A stretch of DNA of 64,000 nucleotides from the NCBI GenBank assembly GCA_026874595.1, contig CM049314.1, forward strand, positions 50,637,812 through 50,701,811, given 5' to 3'. The position numbers were made by a program, and so were the translations under genes. The stretch comes from Sipunculus nudus. Its lineage: Eukaryota; Annelida; Sipuncula; Golfingiida; Sipunculidae. The notes beneath the pieces are model-generated. The model ran no database searches. It saw nothing but the letters and a program-made list of their open reading frames with translations, and had not been told where the DNA came from. Shown one piece after another: positions 48,775-61,745 of the stretch; the stretch's first letter is position 1; the number at the start of each line of letters is the position of its first letter.

Positions 48775-51700
48775 AGCTCAGCTGACTATAAGTCATTTGA
48801 GCTATAGTCATGGTCCATTGTCCGTCGTCCGTCCGTCTGTCTGTCCGTCCGTCCGTCCGTCTGTCCGTCTGGATGTCCGTCCGTAAGACTGGCACGTTTC
48901 GACACCGTTGGACCTACAAATCTGAATTTCGACATACAGTTAGATGTCCCCATAATCTCCTACCATGCCAAAAATTGGGTCAATAGGACTTTGTTCCTTT
49001 GAGATATTAAGGAAAAACCTCAATTTTTTACTAGAAATCTATTTTCACACTTCAGGACTGCCTAATATCAAAACCATTCATCTGGTTTTCCTCATATTTA
49101 CCATAAATATTCCTCTATATAGTTCCTATGTACATGCCAGATATGAAGTCAGTATTATATAATTTAAAAAAGTTATGGGCCCAAACATAATGGACTTTGT
49201 AAAAAAAATCAGGAAGATATTTGGTCACTTAAGACCAAAAGTGTTAAAGGTAGGGACTTTTTTCCAGTAATACAACTTTAATTAATCAAAATTTAATTGT
49301 ATACCAAAAATTAGATCAAAATCTGTTAAATTTTTTAAAATATTGGCAAAAATATAAAATTGGTACTTTAAATTTTGCCCAACTTTGGCCATGGCACGTT
49401 TTTTTCCTGTAAGTACTGTGGATTTAATTTTCACACCATGTATACATAAGGATTTAATCTGTTAAAAATCTGAAATTTGAAAATAAAAGCTGCAAAATTA
49501 GGCTAGTTATTGAATTTATTTGGAGGCTCTTGTTGTATTCCCTTACATTGTCAAGCAGTCCACTTTGATGACTGTAGGTCATTCAGTGCACATCTCTATG
49601 CTCCCCAGGCTGTTGACATAATTTTAGATGTCCCCAAAATCTCCTACCATACCGAAAATTGGGTCATTAGGACTTTGTTCCTTCGAGATATTAAGGAAAA
49701 AAAACTCCGTTTTCCATAAAAAAAGCCATTGTTACACTTCAAGGCTGCCTAATATCAAAACCACTGATCTGTTTTTGATCTTATTAAGTATTCACATTCT
49801 TTTATACATTTTCTATGAACATACCAAAAATTAGGTCAGTATTGGGTATTATTTTGAAGTTATGGGCCAAAACATAATGCAATTTTTAAAAAAATCAGGA
49901 AATATATTTACTCACCTAACATGAGAATTGCTGAACCTAGAGACTTTTTTTCAGGAATATAACTTTATTTAATCAAGATACAATTGTTTACCCAAAATTA
50001 GATCTGAATTTTGCAATTTTTTCAAGTTATTAGCATAAATAAAAAATCAATACCTTAAATTTTGTCCAACTTTGGCACTGTTGATTTAATTTTCCCAGCA
50101 TATATGCATAAGGATTTAATCTTTTAAAATCTGAACTTTCTAAAGAAATTGTTTGGAATGAATAGCTTTTATTCATGTTTTCATACACCATGTCAAGTGT
50201 TGTTAACATCTAGCCCACCTAGTAGTACAGCCTTCACTTGCATTATGTAACCCACCCCAGGCAGCTTACCTTGGCCCAGCTTGGCCACTACTAACAGGCT
50301 TCCCCTCTGCCCTGCACTCATCCCCCAGCTGGTGCATAAACTAGATGAATGTTATAATTTTTCTGTATTTTATTTTATTCTTGGACATGCTACATTTTAG
50401 ATTTTGTATTGAACCACCAGGGTTACAATGATTTAAGTGTACATTTAATTGTGTCCACAAAGTGGTGTATTGCTTTGAAAGTGTGGATGTTCATGAGATA
50501 AGAAATTACTTACTTCAGAAGAGTAAAAACTTCACCAGGTGTGAAATTGACTATTAATTCCAGTAATTAATTAAAACTGGGATAGTAATAAGCAGAATGA
50601 TATTGTTTGTCCCTCATTCAACCAACAGTGTGTATACTTTATTTGAAAAGATGTTTTATTTTATCAAATTTACTTTTATTTTATTTTGGTGAATAAAATT
50701 AAGCATGTCCTGAAAACTCCAATGTGCAAAACTTTTTAATAGTGATTCAAGGAATATGCTTGTAGATGCCATGTTGTGGCATTATTTTCTTTTAAAATCA
50801 GTTTAAACATTTATGATTTAAAAATAATAAAATATATGTGTATGCATAATATGACCCAATGTTTTTTACTCTGTATATATAATGATTGCAACTTTTGCAA
50901 CAATTCTAATATTTTAACTTATATTTTCAGGTTTTTTAATTAAAAATTTATAAACCTGTAAATAAAAAAATGATTCAGATAAAAACTTCTTAATGATAAA
51001 AGTGGATCTGCTTATAAAAATAGGATTATATATAAACTTAAATGCATTATTCTCTTGAAAGTGAAATAAAGGTATTAGTCAATTCTGTCCACTTGCCTGT
51101 CCATCTGTAAATTTTCGTATGCAACACAGTATCTCAAAACTTTTACTGTTTTTCTTCATGACAGTCTTGTATTAGTTTGCAATCATATATTTAGAACTTT
51201 ACTATAACCAAGTAGGAGGGCCCCTTTCCTCTTAGCTTTTCATATTCTTATATAAATGAAAAACATTACAATAGAATATTTCTACATCCACCTTCGTGCT
51301 GCCCTCACTTTTCCCTTCTCCGAACCCCATCCCAAAGTTAGCCTCAGTACGCAAGAACAAGATGAATCAGATATATTCATACTTTAATATTTTGTATAAC
51401 TATTCGTCCATAGGTACCTATGTACATGCTAGAAATTATGTCAATATTGTGTAATATGTAGACATAGTGGGCATCACAATAATGTACCTTGTCAAGACTA
51501 AAGAGATATTGTGTCATACAGTCACCTATTCATAAATCACTTCATCAGCATAGTTAATCATAACATCATATCTGTCAAATTGAATGCTTGCAGACTACCA
51601 TACACTTTAGATCCTTCAACAAATAGCCTTATCATCATTCTACTACTGCTTATTACTGCTGTCATTGCATTCATATTTGCTCAAATATATCACAATTTTC

Positions 51701-51927
51701 AACCCCTTCTAAATAAATAAAAAATAAACCACTTTATTTGACTCTATTAATCCATCAGTCAGGTAATTTCATTTATCATTTACTCGCATATTACATTACA
51801 TTCCTTTATAATAGCCAAACATGTACATGATATTCATAAGCTTTATCGACTCGATATAGTATCACAGTGGAGAAACATTTATAGTCCAATCACGATCAGC
51901 TGAGCGCCGTGACCCATGGGTCCCTTG
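48775..51927 (+). mobile_element. Family A element, complete, 3.15-kb subtype
   Basis: The 5' end is AGCTCAGCTGACTATAAG, with a GTCC/GTCTGTCC tract at 48825-48884. Modules lie at about 48940 and 49625. The 3' end is CAGCTGAGCGCCGTGACCC, then ATGGGTCCCTTG. It is nearly identical to 20739-23873, which implies recent spread. Internal ORFs of ~70 codons (for example near 51511) recur because copies are similar; they carry no recognised domain. Confidence 0.87.
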
Positions 51928-53482
51928 TTTAATATGCAGATGTGATTTTATATTAGGATCTAATATAGGTAAAATCTCGTGTACAAGCCAGACCCGTGTA
52001 TAAGACGGTCCTGAGTGTTTAGGTGGGAGAACAGGGGAACATTTTTATGGGCCCTAAGGATCAAAAGTCATAGCTCATGGCAGCTTGGCAGACGACGTCA
52101 TCGTTTGTGGAGGCACGTGAATGGAAAAAATAACTGTAACATGATCTTATCTTTGCAGGAAAAGGAGGTAAAAACTAAGTAACGTTTAATAAAAATTAAT
52201 TACATAGTATTAATTATTATAGCAAAAAATATTAAAATTTAGTTTATTGCAGAAATGAAGATCGTCTCACTCTGACACTCAGAATCAGCAGGTGGGCAAT
52301 AATAGAAGAGCCATGGATTTCTTATACATTCCGTCATTGCTCATCGATTTTAAACGTCTGTTGATTGTTCATGATTGATATCAAAAGATGAGGCCACGTA
52401 AAAGAGCATTCTGATTCTGTCCTGGGCTTATTTATATCCGTGGATCAAGGGCAATTTTTATTGTCAGAGAATTTTATTATACATTCTGTAAACAGTTTAA
52501 CAGTTTTATTCAAGTTTAAATTAACTCCGGTCTGCCTTTTCTCGACAGGTGGACGTACTGTTAATAATAATAGTAATAATAATAATGATAATAATTTATT
52601 CAACTCAGGTGAACCATTACACGTGACAGGCGCGGATCCAGGACTTATTACAGGGAGGGGTCAACGGGTTTAATGCATAAATTTGTCTAAAAAAGGTCGA
52701 TGGTTAAGAGCAGTGGGGGGGGGGGTGTCTCGACTCCAAAAGCGGCCTGTCATGCATTGTAAGATTTGTCTGAAAAAGCTAACTGAATATATGTAGCGTA
52801 GGTATCCGTCATAGCGAACTGCAGGGAGAGGCACGGGAGCCAGGGCTACACGTGGAAAACTCGCGTCCAGTTTTTTTTTTATGAAAGTTTTCATGAGTTA
52901 ATCCTATAATCCACAATATGAAGAGTACTTAAAGCCCAAAACACTTACGTGTGCATCAATTTGCGCAACGCGTACGGCTCACGACAAATTCAAAACACGC
53001 GGCTACAACGCGCACAACACACGTCAGATTGGATAGTATTAACCTAGCCCTACGCTCCCGAGGCAGCGGAAATCTTGCGCTTCTAAAGAAGCTACTGATT
53101 TTCGCGCTGCCTGCTTTAACCGTTTTTGATGCACTTAAACACCGGGTGGTGGGCCTGTCTGCTGAAAAAAAAACTGCTGATGTGACTAGCAGCCAACCAA
53201 ATGCAGTCAACAAACACTCGACAGGCATCAGGCTCCGCCCAGAAACCACGTGGGGGGGGGGGGGGCATTCTCTCTGAGCCTGTGACCTGTTCAAACGGTT
53301 GCCGGGGCGGTGAGCTGTCACTCAAAAACGAAATGAACAACATTTGCTCCTCGCTTGGCTGGTAACCCATTTTATCTTCCAGCACAGGGTTTCATCTGAT
53401 TGGACCAAAATACTGTGCTCCCCGCCTGGTGTAACGATTCAGAATACGAGGTCAAAACAAACAGTGCTTGCGATATAGGTAG
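51928..53482 (+). other. Unassigned interval
   Basis: The contents are a TAATAATAATAG microsatellite (52560-52597), a GGCGCGGATCCAGG motif (52629-52642) resembling a GCGGATCCAG motif at 59743, and G-runs at 52714-52723 and 53252-53263. A more CpG-rich part (52960-53330) carries overlapping ORFs on both strands (108 and 121 codons). Neither ORF resembles a known family, and overlap on both strands argues for base-composition artefacts. Confidence 0.4.
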
Positions 53483-53832
53483 TAGGCACTCGGTTAAACC
53501 CGTAATATCCGCGGAATATCCTCGGAAATTCCGAGATATCTCAGAATAAATGTTTGAGCGATTTCCCGCGTCGGACGACTCAAGAAAGTCGAAAAAAAGT
53601 ACCCATACCTAAAGGATGAGTAGTAATCTTTCTATTTCTTATGGGTTCAGTTCTTATCTTTACCTTATTAAGGTACAGCGGACGATTTTATGAACATATT
53701 TATAAATTATTTTGTACCTGTTGCAGAACATCGTTTAATTCTTTTATAGCGCAATAGTTTCATTATTATTAAATATATAAGGTCTATAGATTATAATGTA
53801 TAATGGTGTAATAAAATATAAAAGTATATATA

Positions 53833-53837
<5 letters not shown>

Positions 53838-53878
<41 letters not shown>

Positions 53879-53929
53879 TATTTAAAATCGTACTAATATT
53901 CAGATTTGTGTAAAAAAAAGTTTTATATA

Positions 53930-53972
<43 letters not shown>
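53838..53972 (+). repeat. Two (AT)n microsatellites
   Basis: Pure alternating AT runs lie at about 53838-53875 and 53931-53972. They are separated by a unique spacer inside the long-TIR element. Confidence 0.9.
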
Positions 53973-53974
<2 letters not shown>

Positions 53975-54099
53975 ATTACATACGTATTCATATGTTGATA
54001 TATGTCAGGGTATGTGTGTGTTAATTTATATCCATATTTTTTGTATTTGTGTTATTTTTACTATTTCTCTGTAAGAATAAAGATCACAAATGTACTAGT

Positions 54100-54690
54100 A
54101 TTCATTTACTTTTACTGAATGTTGCATTTGTAAATTGTTCATACATAGACACCAGGTATAATGTGCATTTCATGATCATTTCACTTTTCATTTGTAAATA
54201 TTTCAATAATTGTCACTTAATTGGTATAACATGTATTTGACATGGTGACCATTTCACTTCTCATTATTTCATTTCTCGACACCTGGTGTTACATGTACTT
54301 CATTTGCAATTTACTTTTCATTTTTAAATGTTTCATACCTTGTGTAAACAATATTTATTGAATCTTAAATTAATCAGTAACAGGGCACAGCCCCATATTA
54401 ATTCCTCTCCTCTCTTTCATATACATTGTCACCTGGTAACGTACATAATTTATTTCAAGATGATGATTTCACTTTTCATTTGTAAATATAATACATGGTA
54501 TAGGGATTGTATTACATGATCATTTTACTGTTCATTTGAACATAATGCATAAAATGATACCTGGTACTACTTGTATTTCATCTTATTACTTGTCATTTGT
54601 AAATATTTCATACATTGATAACTGGTATCTGGTGTATTTCATCAGGCTGAATTTACTTTTAATTTGTCAATATTTCATTTGATTATTATG
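54100..54690 (+). repeat. Degenerate ~70-90-bp tandem repeat
   Basis: Phrases such as CACTTTTCATTTGTAAATAT, TTTCAT and CACCTGGTAT recur at irregular 70-90 bp spacing, at least seven times. It is an old satellite-like array within the long-TIR element. Confidence 0.65.
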
Positions 54691-55280
54691 GTTCAGTTGC
54701 TCTTAAATTATTTTTTTAGGGAGTTGTCTTCTTTGTTCATTTATCTAATAACAAAAATAGAATTTTAATAATGCCAGTGTTAAATGTAGACACAGATACT
54801 GCTGAAGCCTCCATGTCCCGCCCCTTTCTTTAGTTGTGGACTTCTACAATATTCCATTATCTTATTATCAGTAAGAGGGGTATATCTGATAAATCTCAAA
54901 TTCACTCGCTTTACTGGCGATTTAACCATTTTCTTTTTATCCAGGCCTGTCAGCTGTTTATACTCTCCCAGAATTGTCCTAAAACCGCCGGATTTAGGTA
55001 TAATCCACCATAAAACATTGCCTTCGTCCATAATAATAAGAAGATTAGAACTGAACCCTGAAGAAGTAGGAAGATTATTATCCAGTCTATAGGTTTAGAT
55101 ACTTTTTTCTTACTGTCATGGGTCCTCCGCCAAGGGAAATCGCTCCAAATTTTATTCCGAGGAATCTCGGAATATCCTCGGAAATTCCGCGGATTTTCCG
55201 GGTTTTATGGAGTGCCTAGGTAGTAGGCCTATATAAGTTAAGCACTGTGTAAAGAGCAACCTAGCAACTTTTGAATTTTT

Positions 55281-58200
55281 AGCTCAGCTGACTATAAGTC
55301 ATCTGAGCTATAGTCGTGGTCCATTGTCCGTCGTCCGTCCGTCTGTCCGTCCATCCGTCCGTCCGTAGATGTGGCACGTTTTGAAACCGTAAGACCTAGG
55401 AATCCAAAATTCAGCATACTGTTAGATGTCCCCAAGATCTCCTACCAAGCCGAAAACTGGGTCTTTGGGACTTCATTCCTTTGAAAAATTTAGGAAAAAC
55501 CTCAATTTTTTATTAAAAACCTATTTTCACACTTCAGGACTGCCTAATATCAAAACCACTCATCTGTTTTTCCTCATATTTCCTATAAATAATCCTCCAT
55601 ATAATTCCTATGTACATGCCAGAAATTAGGTCTGTATTATATAATTTAAAAAAGTTATGGGCCCAAACATAATGCATTTTGAAAATAATCAGGAAAGAAA
55701 TTTTATCACTTAACACAAAACTTATTAAAGCTAAGCACTTTTTTTCCAGTAATATTACTTTTATTAATCAAAATTAAATTGTATACCCAAAATTAGATCA
55801 AAATCTTTAAAATTTTTTAAATATTAGCAAAAATAAAAATTTGGTACCTTAAATTTTGCCCAACTTTGACCATGGCACGTTTTTTTGCTGTAACTGCTGT
55901 GGATTTAATTTTCACAGCATGTTTTTGTTAGCATTTCAACTGTTAACACAAAAAATTTGAAACCAGTTGATCAAAAACTGTAGATTTTATTCAAGTTTTC
56001 AAGCACCATGTCACATATTGCTAGTGTTATGCAGTTTGCTAGAGCTCAGCTCCCGAGCTTCAGCTCTAAGTTCCTTAAATTTGGCATACAGTTAGATTTC
56101 TCCAAAATCCCCTACCATGCCAAGAATTTGGTCACTAGGACTTAATTCCTTCGAGATATCAATGAAAAACTTCATTTTTCCATTAAAAACCCATTGTTAC
56201 ACTTTAAGACTGCCTAATATCAAAACCACTGATCTGACTTTGATCATATATAATATACATATTTTTCTATACATTCGCTATGCACATGCCAGAAATGATG
56301 TCAGTATTGTGTATTTTTTTTAAGTTATGGGCCCAAACATAATGTACTTTTTTAAAAATCAAGAAATATATTTACTCACCTAAGATGAGAATTGCTGAAG
56401 CTGGAGACTTTTTGTCAGGAACATAACTTTATTTAATCAAGATTCGATTTTTTACCCAAAATTAGATCTGAATTTTGCAAATTTTTCAAGTTATTAGCTT
56501 AAATAAAAAATCAATACCCTAAATTTTGTCCAACTTTGGCAATGGCATGTTTTTTTTCTGTAAGCAATGTTGATTTAATTTTCATAGCATATATACATAA
56601 GGATTTAATCTTTTAAAATCTGAAACTTCAAAGGAATTGATTGAAAAGAGTAGCTTTTATTCAAGTTTTCATACACCATGTCAAGTGTTGTTTACATCTA
56701 GCTCACCTAGTAGTAAAGCCTTCACTTGCATTATGTAACCCACCCCAGGCAGCTTGTCTTGGCTCAGCTGGGCCACTACTAGCAGGCTTCCCCTCTGCCC
56801 TGCACACAACCCCCCCCCCCCCCCCCCCCAGATGATGCATTAACTAAATGAATGTTATAATTTTCTGTATTTCATTTTATTCTTGGCTATGCTACATTTT
56901 AGATTTTGTATTTACCACCAGGGTTACAATGATTAAAGTGCACATTTAATTGTGTCCACAAAGTGGTGTATTGCTATGAAAGTGTGGATGTTCATCAGAT
57001 AAGTAATTTCTTCCTTGAGAAGAGTAAAAACTTCACCAGGTGTGAAATTGACTATTAATTCCAGGAATAAATTAAAGCTTAGATTGTAATTAGCATAATG
57101 ATATTGTTTGTCCCTCATTCAACCAACAGTGTGTATACTTTATTTGAAAAGATGTTTTTATTTTACCAAATTTACAGAATCATATTTTATTTTGGTAAAT
57201 AAGATTAAGCATGTACTGAAAACTCCAATGTGCAAAACTTTTAATAGTGATTCAAGGAATAATCTTGCAGATGCCATGTTGTGGCATTATTTTCTTTTAA
57301 ATTCAGTTTAAAAATTTGTGATTTAAAAATAATAAAAATATATGTGTATGCATAATATGACCCAATACGAGCTACACTCTGGATGTATAATGATTTCAAC
57401 TAAGAATTCTAATATTTTAACTTATATTTTCAATGTTTTTTTAATACAAATGTATAAAACTTGTAAATAAAAAAAATTAATCAGATAAAAACTATTTTAA
57501 TGGAAAAGTGGATATGCTTAAATAATATATAAACTTAAATGTATTATTCCCTTGAATGTGAAATAAAGGTATTAGTCCAGACCTAGGAATCCAAAATTCG
57601 GCATAATGTTAGATGTCCCCAAGATCTCCTACCAAGCCGAAAACTGGGTCTTTGCAACTTCGTTCCTTTGAGAAATTAAGGAAAAGCCTCAATTTTTTAT
57701 TTGAAACCTATTTTCACACTTCAGGACTGCCTAATATCAAAACCACTTATCTGTTTTTCCTCATATTTACCATAAATATTCCTCTATATAGTTCCTATGT
57801 ACATGCCAGAAATTATGTCTGTATTATTTAATTTAAAAAAGTTATGGGCCCAAACATAATGCATTTTGTAAAATATCAGGAAAGATATTTGATCACATAA
57901 CACAAAAAACGTTAAAGCTATGGACCTTTTTTTCAGTAATATGACTTTAATTAATCAAAATTAAATTGTATACCCAAAATTAGATGAAAATCTTAAATTT
58001 TTAAAAATATTAATAAAAATAATAAATTGGTACCTTAAATTTTGCCCAACTTTGACCATGGCACGTTTTTTTTCCTGTAAGTACTGTGGATTTAATTTTC
58101 ACAGCATGTTTTTGTTAGCATTTCATCTGTTAACACCAAAAATTTGAAACCAGTTGATCAAAAACTGTAGATTTTAATCAAGTTTTCAAGCACCATGTAA

Positions 58201-59123
58201 CTTGTTAGTTTATAATAACAGGAAATTAACTTGCAGTTACTGATATAAGAATCTTGTATCGATGGGTAGAATGTCACATATTCCAAATAACACCATGCAG
58301 TCACCTATGGCATTTTTCAGTTCAATTTTAATGATAAAGAAGTAAATCATATTATTCATTACTAATCATTAGGGATTATATGAAGGAAATTAATGATAGA
58401 CAAAGATGCAGTTGATAATATTAATCTAGATTCCTACTGTGTCTAGTATGTACATTGATGTGAAATAAGTCCAAAATGAATTTTTTACAGTTATTTTTTA
58501 ATATAAATAAAAGCCATAAAACCAGGTACTTATGATCATTATTTAAATGTGTGAATTTTGTATATTCTGGATTCTCAACATCAACTTTGTAATTGTATTT
58601 AAATACGAATATGATTATGTACTCCATTATAAAATTTCTTGCATAAAGAATGGGAATTCAGGAAAAAATGAAAGTATATGAGAACTCGTGCAAATACTTT
58701 CAAAATGTATTCATGAATGCATTCATGAATATATTCTTTAATATTATTTTAATAATCATATCAGTTATATTTCATTTTAAAAAATCATATGATTCTCTTA
58801 TTATTTTTAATAAAAATTATATTTGGGACAATATTTGTAATTTTTTAATAAATAGTTAAACTCTTATATTATTGGTTCTGCTTATAAGTTATATGGCCAA
58901 GTCAAAATCTGTGTGACAGTAGTACTCCATTTGTTAATAAAATAAATGAAATCAATCCTCTTCCTTCTCCAAAGGTACTATCAAAATCATACATAAGCTA
59001 AACAACAACAACTCATAATACAGCTTATATTTATTACCACACAAAACCAGCATGTGCCTCATTTCTAAATAATATTTTTTTATCATATATAACAGCTGAG
59101 CGTTGTGACCCATAGGTCCCTTG
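55281..59123 (+). mobile_element. Family A element, complete long subtype (3.84 kb)
   Basis: The 5' end is AGCTCAGCTGACTATAAG after TTTTT, with a GTCC tract at 55334-55366. Modules lie at about 55425, 56100 and 57610. A 20-C tract lies at 56810-56829. The 3' end is CAGCTGAGCGTTGTGACCC, then ATAGGTCCCTTG, before TTTTT. It is the reference for the long subtype and provides the empty site for the 1005-bp transposon at 16933. No transposition protein is encoded. Confidence 0.85.
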
Positions 59124-59808
59124 TTTTTATCTTCGTAAAAATTGTAATCTTAATAATCAGCATTGGTTTAATTGTTTACAAATGTATCCGTTTGTGACCA
59201 AACATGTTCTAAATAAGACAGAACTCAGTGACTAGTCTTAATGATATTTATATATAAACCTTTGTGTTGCTTTGTTGCTCGTTTTCTATTCAGATATACA
59301 TTAATAATTTCAGATCAAAGAATTGTATCAAACTTTTACCCGCTGTTAAAAATAGAATGAGAGTGCTTTAGAGGGAATCTCCCTAAAGTTATGTCATTAT
59401 CAGGAATCCGCGTGCGACACGCGTCAAAAATCGCTTCAGAAGCGATTGCTGACACGTGACGCGCGCGTTAGGCATAGTCATTGATAAATAGAGTGGAGCG
59501 ACTCTTTCCAGATTTGACGCGTGACGCGCGCGTTATTGAGTTTTAGGCTTTATTCTTGCAGATTTTGTCCTTTTGTCCAATAACATTGCATAATATCCAT
59601 GTCACGCTGAACTCGGATCTATTTTTGTTCGAGGCCGCAGTCATTGACTAGGAATTTGGGTAATTTTTAAGTAGGAACTTCTTAACGGAGTGATAATTTT
59701 CCCCTGCTTGTGTCAGTACACAGAGGTCTAGTGCTACCTCAGTAGCGGATCCAGAGGAGGGTTCAGCGGGTCTGGATCCCCCTTTTTTCCGTCGCCGCAA
59801 CCTTTTCT
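59124..59808 (+). other. Non-repeat interval with CpG- and palindrome-rich core
   Basis: 59407-59535 contains two copies of ACGYGTGACGCGCGCGTTA (59456 and 59517 regions) and a hairpin AATCGCTTCAGAAGCGATT. It is CpG-rich against an AT-rich background. No ORF of interest is present. The end (59740-59790) has a GGATCCAG/CTGGATCC inverted pair. Confidence 0.5.
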
Positions 59809-61745
59809 AATGAACCTGTGTGAGCTTATGCGATGGTGTGGCGTCGTCTGTCGTCCGTGGGCCGTCGTCTGTATGTTAACCCAAAATATCTCGAAAACGG
59901 CAGGAGTTAGAATCACCAAATTTTATGTAAAAAATTTGTCATCTAAAAATCTCTATCGGATTTTGCTTATTTTTTGGCTAACTGCATTTTCTTAGATTTT
60001 ATAGGGAAAAAGCTAAAAAAAATTTAAAAAATCTTCTTCTCCGAAACTGTTCAGCCAATTTGTCCAATATTTCACAGAAATGATTTCTCGAACAATCTCT
60101 CTTAAGTTTGTTTGAATGGTTTAAGTTTGGTGATTTTTGGCTGAGTTACAAGAAGTTAAACATAGTCATCTGTCCAAAAAAGTATAGTAAAATTACAATC
60201 TCAGAAACGGCTGGAGCTATCATCACCAAATTTTATGTCAATATTGGTCACATGAGTCATATCTGCAATTGAGGTATTGGTGGCGCCACCTGCATCGGCT
60301 CTTATTGTACAGGGGTCATCAGTGCCAGTATCATACTGAGGGCCACAAAAAAAAATTCTTCACTGAAACCATATGGCCAAATTGTTTAATATCGCACAGA
60401 AATGATCCCAGGGTAGTGCTTTCTGATGTTTGTTCAAATGGTCTCAGTTCAATGACTTTAGGTCAATCATGGGAAGCTGAATTTAGTCTTATACCATGAC
60501 AACCCATCTTAGCTCAGTGGCTACAAGGATCTTCTCAAAAACCACTGGGCTAAATACTTAAATCTCACACATTAATTATTACTAGATGTTGATAATTCAA
60601 GTTTGTTCAAATGGTTTTGGTTCAGTGAATTTTGGCTGAGTTACGGGAAGCTGAACTAAGCCATTTTTCTGTATTTTTCTATGTGAGTTATAAGCCTGCA
60701 AAACGTTTTTCGACTGACGCCACTGAGGCTTATTTGTTTAATATTTTACAAGAATAATCCCTACAATAATTCTTAATAATAATTGTATTTAAGGGATCCA
60801 CATGAATGATTTTAGCTGAATTATGGAGATTGAATTGAGTAATTTTACCATATATGTTAGCTGTGTGAAGCAGTTACATCTAGCCTGGCACCAGTTTATC
60901 AGCATCTATTACATCAAGCCACAAGACATCTCGATTTCAGGTTAAATAACTTGGCAGACTGCCAACTATTTCAGATTTGGCAACAGGCAAAAGGTTAGCC
61001 TGGATCTATTTATAGCTTTAGCAGACTGGCAACTGTATCAGATTAGGCAACAGGTCAAGAGTTCACTCAGTGCAGCCAGGTATAGGCAAGAGTTTGAACA
61101 CTCAGTGCAGTAGCTGCTTTCTATTTATAGCTTTGCCAGAAGGCCCACTGCAACAGATTTGGCCCCAAAGGTCAGTCTGGGTCTATTTATAGCTTTGGCA
61201 GACTGCCAACTGTGTCAGATTATGCAACAGGTCAAGAGTTCACTCAGTGCAGCCAGGTACAGGTCAAAGATTCACTTAGTCTAGCCAGGTGCAGGTCAAG
61301 AGTTTATTCACTGCAGTAGCTTGAGCCAGCAATTTGTCACAGTTCACTCGTGGCAACTGCCTTTCTCACCTAAGCCTGGTCAACCCAGTGCATGAAACTC
61401 AAAAGAAGTTTGGTATATAAGCATGATATTTTGACCTGTCAATGCGCCATTGATGGCTTTCTCATTCAAAAGACAGGTGTCGCCACCTACAATGACTTTT
61501 GCACAATGTAGGTGCCTGCTTATTTCTGCGGGGGAATTTGATATATCAGCCTGAAATTGGGCATATTTTTTTCATATCGGATAGCTTTATTGTGTACAAG
61601 ACCGGTGGTGCCACCTACAATAATTTTTGCACAGTGTATGTCCCTGCTTATTTCTCAGGGACATGTTTGTCATGTCAGTCGGAAATTTGACATTGCTTTG
61701 ATAACTTTGTTGTATACAAGACTGATGGTGCCAGCTACAATCATT
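59809..61745 (+). mobile_element. Family C element, near full length
   Basis: The start (ATGAACCTGTGTGAGCTTATG, then GTCGTCTGTCGTCCG) corresponds to 18895. The body carries every family C landmark, and the tail carries the CAAGAGTTCACTCAGTGCAG repeats (61050-61320). It ends TGGTGCCAGCTACAATCATT just before the family A start. It is the longest single family C copy in the window (about 1.9 kb). It is non-coding. Confidence 0.7.

Larger units (their letters stand above)
53483..55218. mobile_element. 1.74-kb DNA element with long terminal inverted repeats
   Basis: The left end starts TAGGCACTCGGTTAAACCCG. The right end, inverted, starts TAGGCACTCCATAAAACCCG. Similarity continues for about 85-95 bp (AATCCGCGGAAT, CGGAATAAA, GAGCGATTTCCC). 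GGTAG flanks both sides (53478-53482 and 55219-55223), an apparent 5-bp target duplication. Removing the element gives GATATAGGTAGTAGGCCTATA. The interior holds AT microsatellites and a degenerate tandem repeat. No transposase ORF is present. Superfamily is uncertain. Confidence 0.75.

Noticed and set aside
52951-53385. Overlapping 89-121-codon ORFs on both strands
   Set aside because: Both strands are open over the same CpG-rich segment. There is no known domain and no splice or start evidence, and G-runs contribute the glycine/proline stretch.
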